Made by a program: the position numbers and the translations under genes. Below, piece by piece: positions 6,277 through 12,770 of a stretch of 24,827 bases of DNA; position 1 is the stretch's first letter, and each line of letters opens with the position of its first letter. The stretch is from assembly GCA_021784715.1 (NCBI GenBank), contig JAJYHP010000017.1, positions 1 to 24,827 of the forward strand, given 5' to 3'. The DNA is from a bacterium. GTDB lineage: Bacteria > Eremiobacterota > Eremiobacteria > Baltobacterales > Baltobacteraceae. The notes beneath the pieces are model-generated. The model was not told where the DNA came from. It was given only the letters and a program-made list of their open reading frames with translations, and searched no databases.

Positions 6277-7248
6277 CTACTTCTTCAAGCGGCGGCTAAC
6301 GAAGCCGAGCGCGAGCAGGCCGGCGAATGCGAGCGCGGCTCTCACCGGTGGTTTTCCAGGCGGTGCGGCCGGTTGCGATCCGCATGGGGTCGGTACGGCG
6401 TTCGGCGCTCCCGGTATGCCGGGCGGCGGGGAAGGGCAATTGAGGCTGCCGATCGGGATGGTGACCGTCGGTGTCGGCGGCGCGGTCGGAGCGGGTGCTC
6501 CGCCTTTGGAGCCGGCGACTGCGGCGGTTGCCGCCGTTCCACCGACGACGACGGCGGTCGCCGTGGTCGCGGCCGCGCTTCCGGCGCCGGTACTACTGAG
6601 AATGCCCGGGACGCCCTTCGGCGTAGTGAACTCCGAGAAATTCGAAAGCGATTGGCGGCTAATACTGCCGACGGTAACGGTGGCTTGCGCGCCGGCGAAG
6701 GTGGCGACGAGCGATTGCCCCGCACCGAGGAAGACTTTTTTGCCGTTCTTGAAGGTTACTTCAACCGGTAGTTTCGGATTGCTGACCGAGTAAACGTTGA
6801 CGATCAGTTTCGTCGGCGAAACCAAGAAATCACCGAAGGTGCCGCGGACGGCCATCTGTGCGCTCGGGGTCTGAAAGACGTAATCGGCGCGCGCGCCTTG
6901 CGGGTGCTCGATACGGAAGCGCACCTTCCCCTGGTAAACGAGGAATTTCGCATGCGCGATGCGCGACTGCCGGAAGTACGAGAGCCGCACTCGGGTATCG
7001 GAGGCCATCTCGATGCGCGAGCTATCCGGCAACGTAATTCCAGCGAGCGAGTTCCCCGCGCCGGTGAGCGCGTAATCGTTGTCGGTGAGCGCGACCGCCG
7101 TTCGTTGCGGAAGGGCTTGCGGCTTCCCGGCTCCGCGTTGGTAGGAAACGCTACCGCGCAGGTTCTGCAGCTGGTTGATCGTCGCGCCCTCAACCGGTCC
7201 AACGGAGATTAGCGAGAGAGCGACCAGCAGGAGAGCGAGTCGTTTCAC
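6277..7248 (-). CDS. Secreted FecR-domain protein with low-complexity linker and C-terminal membrane anchor
   Basis: 323 residues from the GTG at 7246-7248. This start is preferred over an ATG at 7311 because a GGAGGA ribosome-binding site lies 7 nt upstream and the signal peptide (VKRLALLLVALSLISVGPVEG) starts exactly here. The FecR domain parallels that of the downstream gene (LPDSSRIEMASDTRVRLSYF, AVRGTFGDFLV). It is followed by an Ala/Thr/Gly/Pro-rich linker containing two cysteines (LNCPSPPP, PTPCGSQP). The protein ends in a hydrophobic stretch plus basic residues (AALAFAGLLALGFVSRRLKK), the layout of a C-terminal sorting or anchoring signal. It is the first gene of the minus-strand operon and faces the hexosaminidase gene. 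Confidence 0.85.
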   Translation of the reverse strand: MKRLALLLVALSLISVGPVEGATINQLQNLRGSVSYQRGAGKPQALPQRTAVALTDNDYALTGAGNSLAGITLPDSSRIEMASDTRVRLSYFRQSRIAHAKFLVYQGKVRFRIEHPQGARADYVFQTPSAQMAVRGTFGDFLVSPTKLIVNVYSVSNPKLPVEVTFKNGKKVFLGAGQSLVATFAGAQATVTVGSISRQSLSNFSEFTTPKGVPGILSSTGAGSAAATTATAVVVGGTAATAAVAGSKGGAPAPTAPPTPTVTIPIGSLNCPSPPPGIPGAPNAVPTPCGSQPAAPPGKPPVRAALAFAGLLALGFVSRRLKK

Positions 7249-7255
7249 GGGCGGG

Positions 7256-7261
7256 TCCTCC
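7256..7261 (-). promoter_or_regulatory. Ribosome-binding site deciding the GTG start of the FecR gene
   Basis: On the minus strand GGAGGA precedes the GTG at 7248 by 7 nt. No comparable site precedes the in-frame ATG at 7311. The 120-bp stretch 7249-7368 between this gene and the divergent hexosaminidase gene must carry both promoters; I see no convincing -35/-10 pair in it. Confidence 0.7.
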
Positions 7262-7368
7262 GAAACGTAAAGATGAGGGGGTTCACCTTCCGCCCGGATA
7301 CGTGCGGGCACCTGCTCGGCCGCTCGCTTTTGAAAGGAAAGCCTTCCATTGGCGATAACCGCCGGGCC

Positions 7369-9336
7369 ATGCTCCGCCTATTCGGAACCATCGCCCTCGC
7401 ACTGCTCGCCACGGGAAGCGCGCTCGGGCAGACGCCGCTGCTCTTACCGCGCCCACAAAGCATCGCGACGGTGCCCTGCCGCTCCGAGGCGGCGCCGGCG
7501 AGCGTTGCGGCCTCGGCCGATCCGGGCGGCGTCGATATTCTCGATCGTCGGCTCAAACATCTCGGGCTCGCACCGCTTCGGGGCGCCAAACACCCCGCCA
7601 TTCGTTTCAGCAACGCGCCGATGCCCGCGCAGGCCTATCGTCTCACGGTTCGCGACGGACGAGCGTGGGTCGTTTCGGGGGATTCCGCGGGCGCATTTTA
7701 CGCCATGACGACGCTCGCGCAATTGATTCGCGCGCGAGCGGGACGAGCGATCGCCCCGTGCGTTCGCGTCGTCGATGCGCCGGCGTTGCGGTGGCGCATT
7801 CTCTCCGACGACGTTTCGCGCGGGCCGCTGCCGACGATGCGCTATTTTCGCCGCCGCATTCGCACGATCGCGGCGTTCAAGATGAACGGCTACTCGCCGT
7901 ATATGGAAAATACGTTCGTGAGCCCGACCGATCCGCTTCCCGCTCCGCTCGACGGCATTACCCCGCGGCAGCTGGGCGAACTCGCCCGTTACGCGGCGCG
8001 TTTTCACGTCGCGCTGATTCCCGAACAGCAAACCTTCGCGCACATGCATAACACGCTGAAGTACGAACGTTACGCGGCGATGGCGGAATTACCACACGGG
8101 TTCTTGCTCTCGCCGGCGAACCCGGCGGGGCTCGCGTACGCCGAGCGGCTGGTGCGCCAGGAGCTCGCCGTGGTGCCGCATCCGCCGTTCTTTCATATCG
8201 GCTCCGACGAGACGGCGATGCTCGGCGACGGGCAGAGCGCGGCGATGGTGAAGAGACTTGGGAAGGCGCGCGTCTATGCCGATCACGTCGACGCGCTCGC
8301 AGCGGTCATCGCGCCCTCGGGTGCGCGCACGATGCTGTGGGACGACGGCGTGGAGGCCGATCCGGCGATCGCACCGTTGTTGCCCAAGAACGTCGTGTTG
8401 ATCGACTGGCATTATGGAAACGACCGATCGTTTACGAAGTATATCGATCTCGTCGCCAAAGACGGCTTCCAGCAAATGGTCGCGCCGGGAGCGAATAATT
8501 GGAGCGAGATCTTTCCCGATCTCGACACGGCGATTCCGAACGAACGACGCTTTATCGATGAAGGAAAAGCCGCGCACGTCCTCGGCCTCTTCCAAACCGT
8601 CTGGCACGACGACGGCGAGACGCTCTACGCGACCACCTGGTACCCGGTACTCTACGCCGCCGCCGACGCATGGGATAGCCGCGATCTCTCGCCGCGCGCC
8701 TTCGCACGGGCGTTCCCGGAGACGTTCTTCGGCGTCGACGATCCACGCTACGCGAGCGATGTCGCCGCGCTCGCCGACGCGGTACACCGTTTGGATGCCG
8801 CGCCGCACGAATGGACGGACCGATTGTTTTGGAGCGACCCGTTCGAGGCGACGAACGAAGCGCGCATGAAGGGCGTCGATCTCGCGGCGGTACGCATCGA
8901 AGCCGAGCGCGTCGAGCAGCATCTGCTCGATCGCGTCCCGCCCGCACATCGCGGCGCGGCGTTCGCGGAATTCGTTGCGGCGCGTCGCATCGACGTTCTC
9001 GCGCGCGCCTATCAAATAGAGCGCGAGGTCCGGTATTACTATGACGATGCGCGGGCGCATATCGGCGAAAAAAACGGACCGTCGTTTCGCGATCTATTAT
9101 GGTGCAAATATTGGTTCTGGGAACTTCGCGATTGGTACGAAGGGCTCGCGCCGCTCTACGCGCGCGCCTGGAAGAACGAGAGCCGTCCGGGTCACCTCGC
9201 CTCGAATCTCGAGCGTTATCATCTCGCCGCGCAGCGTGCGATTCGGCGAGCCGATCTCATCCAACGAGCCACCTATAACGACTTTATCGCTCGTGGAACG
9301 TTGCCTCCGCTCGACCGGGTGCTGCACCTGCCGTGA
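7369..9336 (+). CDS. Secreted GH20-type beta-N-acetylhexosaminidase-like glycosidase
   Basis: 655 residues from ATG 7369, chosen because it begins a signal peptide (MLRLFGTIALALLATGSALG, cleavage before Gln). A zincin-like GH20 domain 2 follows (YRLTVRDGRAWVVSGDSAGAFYAMTTLAQL), then a TIM barrel beginning near VDAPALRWRILSDDVSRG. The catalytic Asp-Glu pair is D280-E281 in FHIGSDETAML; in GH20 enzymes the Glu is the acid and the Asp orients the substrate's acetamido group. The family's usual second Gly is Ser here (HIGSDE), and the segment after KMN (KMNGYSPYMENTF) differs from the common H-x-x-D form, so this is a divergent branch. The C-terminal ~200 residues are helical and rich in aromatic residues. 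It likely releases terminal N-acetyl-hexosamine outside the cytoplasm. Its stop overlaps the next start as GTGA. Confidence 0.8.
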   Translation: MLRLFGTIALALLATGSALGQTPLLLPRPQSIATVPCRSEAAPASVAASADPGGVDILDRRLKHLGLAPLRGAKHPAIRFSNAPMPAQAYRLTVRDGRAWVVSGDSAGAFYAMTTLAQLIRARAGRAIAPCVRVVDAPALRWRILSDDVSRGPLPTMRYFRRRIRTIAAFKMNGYSPYMENTFVSPTDPLPAPLDGITPRQLGELARYAARFHVALIPEQQTFAHMHNTLKYERYAAMAELPHGFLLSPANPAGLAYAERLVRQELAVVPHPPFFHIGSDETAMLGDGQSAAMVKRLGKARVYADHVDALAAVIAPSGARTMLWDDGVEADPAIAPLLPKNVVLIDWHYGNDRSFTKYIDLVAKDGFQQMVAPGANNWSEIFPDLDTAIPNERRFIDEGKAAHVLGLFQTVWHDDGETLYATTWYPVLYAAADAWDSRDLSPRAFARAFPETFFGVDDPRYASDVAALADAVHRLDAAPHEWTDRLFWSDPFEATNEARMKGVDLAAVRIEAERVEQHLLDRVPPAHRGAAFAEFVAARRIDVLARAYQIEREVRYYYDDARAHIGEKNGPSFRDLLWCKYWFWELRDWYEGLAPLYARAWKNESRPGHLASNLERYHLAAQRAIRRADLIQRATYNDFIARGTLPPLDRVLHLP

Positions 9337-11354
9337 GTGCGTTGCTGATGCTCGCCGTCTTCGCGCTCTGTGCGGTGTTGATGGTGCGCCGCATCCTTCC
9401 CGCGCTGCTGGCGATTCCGGTGATGGCGATCGCACTCTGCTTGGTGGCGGGCGTTCCGATTCCGCGTTTGAGCGCGGTGTTCTCCGGCGGCGTGACGGCG
9501 CTCGCTCCGGCGTACGCCGCCGTCATCTTCGGCGCTCTGCTCGGACGCGTGACCATCGATACCGGCATCGCGCGCGCGATCGTCAACGTTGCCGCGGAGT
9601 ACGGAGGCGAGAACCCGCTGCTCTTCGCGCTGGCGCTCTGCGCGGTAACCGCAGTGCTCTTCGTCTCGCTCTCCGGGCTCGGCGCGATCGTCATGGTCGG
9701 ATCGATCGTGCTACCGACGATGCTCGCCGTCGGCGTCCCGCGGCGGCTCACGGGGCCGTTGTTCCTCATGGCGTTCGCGCTCGGATTTACGTTCAACATT
9801 GCGAACTGGACGTTCTACACCACGTTTTTCGGAGTCTCCGAAGGCCGCTTGCTGCCCTTCGCGCTCGCACTCGCCGCGATCGATGCCGTCGCCCTGGTTG
9901 CGTTTGCCATCGTGGGATTCGCGCGCGATCGCGACTATGCAACGTGGCGCGAACAACGTCGCGATGACGACGCGGAGATCGTCGATGTAGAGGGCGGCAG
10001 CGCGCGGCGGGTCCCCCCTATTGCAATGCTCGTTCCGCTCTTGCCGATGCCGCTCTATTTTTTCTTTCACCTCGATGCGGTCGCCGCGTTCTCCATTGCG
10101 GCCGTTCTCGGTGCGGCGATCGTTCGCCCGCGCGCGATCGTACAGACCATCGTCGGCGCGGCGATTCGCGGAATCGAAGATGTCGCACCCGCAGTGTTGC
10201 TCTTTATGGGAATCGGCATGTTGCTCGTCGCGGTAAAAGAGCCCGCGATGCATGCGGCGCTCGCGCCCATAGCCGGCGCTTGGATCGCCAAACCGACGGC
10301 GTTCGTGCTAGTCTTCGGGTTGCTCAGCCCGCTGGTGCTCTACCGTGGGCCGCTCAATCCCTTCGGCGTCGGCATCGCCTTTTTCGCAGCGTTGCTCGGC
10401 GCGCATGCGATCGCGCCGGTGTTGCTCGTCGCCGGCGTCATGGCGTTGGTGGCGGTGCAAAACGTCTGCGACCCCACGAACACCGCGAACGTCTGGGTCG
10501 CGAACCAGACCGGCGATCGCGCCGAACGCATGATGCTCGCAACCCTACCGTATCAGTACGTCGTCGCCGTGCTCGCGGCGTTACTCGTGGTGAGCCTCCA
10601 CGTCGCGGGCGCCGCAACCTTACCAAACGCTCCGTTTCCGCCCGGGCTTCTCGCGCCGGCGAGCGCCGCTCACCACGTCGTCGTCGACGACGACGGAACC
10701 GGGTTCGGTCGCGTCGCTGCGGCAAGCGTGGCTGGAGCGCTCGCGCGGGCCGGCTTTCAGGTGGAGCGTCGGCACGCCGTTCCGGAACGTCGCGACTGCT
10801 CGGCGAAGCCGTATGCGGCGTACGTTTACGTACGCCGCATACGTTTCACACTGCTCGAAGGCGTGAATCTCGATATCGGTCTGCGGCTCGAAGATTGCGG
10901 TGGGTGGGTCGTGCGCGAGTGGCACGATCACGCCGTCGTGCCGCATCCGGACGCGGCGCTCGTTCGGCGTTTGGCGTTGCAGGGGGCGCGCCGTTTGCTT
11001 GCGTGGCGGGGGCGCCATCCGATTCGCGCGCACGTGCTCTTCGCGCACGGGCTCTCGTTGCCGGCAAACCTTCGCCCGACGTATTATTTCGCGCTCTTCA
11101 AGACCGTCGACGGGTACATGCGCGTCTACGTTCGCGCGGGCGGCCCGGCGTGGGCCGCGGGAATGCGCACCGGCGAGATCGTCGATAAGATCGACGGACG
11201 CTGGTGGTGGGATTACGGCACCTTCCAATCCGAGGCGCGATCGTACGACGGACGCCCGCATTCGTTTCAGGTCCGCGTTGGGAAAACCACGCAGCAGATT
11301 CAACTCGGTGCGCCGGTACTGCCGAAAGAGGTAGAGGCGCAATTGCGCGAATAG
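9333..11354 (+). CDS. Ion-transporter-superfamily permease (GntP/citrate-transporter-like) fused to a C-terminal PDZ-like domain
   Basis: 673 residues from the GTG at 9333, which overlaps the hexosaminidase TGA. Residues 1-435 contain about 11-12 hydrophobic helices. Two re-entrant-type segments can be seen (SLSGLGAIVMVGSIVLPTML near 115; VQNVCDPTNTANVWVANQTG near 380), the pattern of GntP/CitM/DcuC-type carriers for organic anions. Past residue ~440 the protein is soluble: an unassigned alpha/beta domain (~445-580) and then a PDZ-like module (~585-660) with YFALFKTVDGYMRVYVRAGG, AWAAGMRTGEIVDKIDG. I know of no standard carrier with such a tail. The substrate is unknown; sugar acids or the amino sugars released by the preceding enzyme are possible. 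A perfect hairpin lies inside the coding region. Confidence 0.75.
   Translation: MSALLMLAVFALCAVLMVRRILPALLAIPVMAIALCLVAGVPIPRLSAVFSGGVTALAPAYAAVIFGALLGRVTIDTGIARAIVNVAAEYGGENPLLFALALCAVTAVLFVSLSGLGAIVMVGSIVLPTMLAVGVPRRLTGPLFLMAFALGFTFNIANWTFYTTFFGVSEGRLLPFALALAAIDAVALVAFAIVGFARDRDYATWREQRRDDDAEIVDVEGGSARRVPPIAMLVPLLPMPLYFFFHLDAVAAFSIAAVLGAAIVRPRAIVQTIVGAAIRGIEDVAPAVLLFMGIGMLLVAVKEPAMHAALAPIAGAWIAKPTAFVLVFGLLSPLVLYRGPLNPFGVGIAFFAALLGAHAIAPVLLVAGVMALVAVQNVCDPTNTANVWVANQTGDRAERMMLATLPYQYVVAVLAALLVVSLHVAGAATLPNAPFPPGLLAPASAAHHVVVDDDGTGFGRVAAASVAGALARAGFQVERRHAVPERRDCSAKPYAAYVYVRRIRFTLLEGVNLDIGLRLEDCGGWVVREWHDHAVVPHPDAALVRRLALQGARRLLAWRGRHPIRAHVLFAHGLSLPANLRPTYYFALFKTVDGYMRVYVRAGGPAWAAGMRTGEIVDKIDGRWWWDYGTFQSEARSYDGRPHSFQVRVGKTTQQIQLGAPVLPKEVEAQLRE
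10810..10843. repeat. Perfect inverted repeat: two 15-bp arms, 4-bp loop, inside the permease-PDZ gene
   Basis: CGTATGCGGCGTACG (10810-10824), loop TTTA, then CGTACGCCGCATACG (10829-10843). All 15 positions pair. It is read in frame as part of the soluble domain just past the membrane region (residues ~493-504, YAAYVYVRRIR), so it costs the protein nothing obvious. A stem this long and perfect is not expected from codon use alone. It could be an inserted palindrome, an RNA structure that slows translation between domains, or a protein-binding site. Confidence 0.85.
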
Positions 11355-11361
11355 CCCCACG

Positions 11362-12765
11362 ATGATCGAGAACGACGAGCAGCTGCTCTCGCACGTACGG
11401 AGATCGCACGAACGCTATCTCGACGAATTAAAAGCGTTGATTGCGATTCCATCGGTCTCAGCAAATCCCCAGCATCGTGGCGATATGCAGCGTTGCGCGA
11501 CGCTCCTCGTGGAGCGCATGCGCGAGATCGGATTCGCAGCGGAATTGCTCGCGACCGACGGCGCGCCGTTTGCCTATGGTCGGTACGGGCACGATCCCGC
11601 AAAGCCGACCGTCCTCATTTACGGTCATTACGACGTGCAGCCGCCCGAGCCGTTCGATCTCTGGCTCTCGCCGCCGTTCGAAGGAACGGTGCGCGAGGGA
11701 AATATCTACGGTCGTGGGGCGGTCGACGACAAAGGGCAGGTGCTCATGCATCTCGCCGCGCTCGAAGCGCACGTGCGCGTGCGCGGCGACCTGCCTATTA
11801 ACGTCATCGTTTTAGTCGAGGGCGAAGAAGAGGTCGGTTCGCCGAACTTCGAAAGCGCGCTGGCCCGCTACCGCGATCTCTTCCAAGCCGATCTTGCGGT
11901 GATCTCCGATACGGCGGTCTACGACGAAGATACCCCCGCGCTCACCACTTCGGTTCGCGGCCTCGTGCATTGGGACGTGCGCGTTACCGGACCGAGCGAA
12001 GATCTGCATTCGGGGTATTTTGGCGGTCTCGTACGCAACCCGATCGAGGCGTTAGCGATGTCGATCGCCTCGCTGAAAGACGAACGCGCTCGCGTGGTCG
12101 TGCCGGGCTTTTACGACGGTGCGCCCGAACTCGACGCGGCGATCGAGACGCAGGTGCGCGGCCTCGCCTACGACGAGAACGCGTCGGCTGCCGAGCTCGG
12201 CGTTCCCCAACTATGGGGAGAGCGCGGCGTTCATCCGCTCGCGCGGATGTGGTACCGCCCGACGCTGGAATGCAACGGCATCTGGGGCGGCTATCAGGGC
12301 CCGGGGCATAAGACGGTGATTCCGTCGTTCGCCTGCGCGAAGCTCTCCGCGCGGCTCGTCGGCGCGCAGGATCCGCTCGCGGTGCGCGATGCGGTGAAAA
12401 ATTTTCTGCTCGCGCACGCGCCAGCCGGAGTGCGCGTGCACGTCGAAGATGAAGGCACCGCGCGCGCCGTGCTGATCGGGCGCGATCACCCCGCCGTCGC
12501 CGCTGCAGCCTCGGCGATGGAGCGCGGCTTCGGTAAGGCGCCGGTCTTTATCGGCACCGGCGGCTCGATTACGCCGGTCGGAAGTTTCGATCGCATGTTC
12601 GGGTTGCCGCAAGTGATGATCGGGGTCGGCCTTCCCGACGATCGCATCCACGCGCCGAACGAAAAATTCTCGTTGAAGCAATTTTTCGGCGGCATCGAAA
12701 CGATGGCGATGCTCTACGACGAACTCGCGAAGAGCCTTCCGGCGCGAGAACGATCGGCACGTTAA
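11362..12765 (+). CDS. M20-family zinc dipeptidase/aminoacylase
   Basis: 467 residues, normal for the carnosinase/CNDP2-like branch of M20. The metal ligands are in place: His89 in LIYGHYDVQP, bridging Asp122 in GRGAVDDKGQ, the general base Glu156 with Glu157 in VEGEEEVGS, Asp183 in ISDT, and a C-terminal His in DDRIHAPNE. The lid/dimerisation domain sits between ~200 and 340 (DLHSGYFGG at its start). It would hydrolyse dipeptides or N-acyl amino acids in the cytoplasm using two zinc ions. The ATG lies 7 nt after the stop of the permease-PDZ gene, so it is co-transcribed with the hexosaminidase and permease. That placing suggests it processes peptides taken up along with sugars. Confidence 0.93.
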   Translation: MIENDEQLLSHVRRSHERYLDELKALIAIPSVSANPQHRGDMQRCATLLVERMREIGFAAELLATDGAPFAYGRYGHDPAKPTVLIYGHYDVQPPEPFDLWLSPPFEGTVREGNIYGRGAVDDKGQVLMHLAALEAHVRVRGDLPINVIVLVEGEEEVGSPNFESALARYRDLFQADLAVISDTAVYDEDTPALTTSVRGLVHWDVRVTGPSEDLHSGYFGGLVRNPIEALAMSIASLKDERARVVVPGFYDGAPELDAAIETQVRGLAYDENASAAELGVPQLWGERGVHPLARMWYRPTLECNGIWGGYQGPGHKTVIPSFACAKLSARLVGAQDPLAVRDAVKNFLLAHAPAGVRVHVEDEGTARAVLIGRDHPAVAAAASAMERGFGKAPVFIGTGGSITPVGSFDRMFGLPQVMIGVGLPDDRIHAPNEKFSLKQFFGGIETMAMLYDELAKSLPARERSAR

Positions 12766-12770
12766 CCCCG

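Noticed and set aside
5547..7248. The two FecR-domain proteins as FecI/FecR-type anti-sigma regulators
   Set aside because: Both begin with cleavable signal peptides and lack the cytoplasmic anti-sigma region and internal membrane helix; the ECF factor already has a ZAS/RskA partner.
8089..9060. A 323-codon open frame antisense to the hexosaminidase
   Set aside because: Charged low-information translation, no start signal, and the sense frame is a clear glycosidase.
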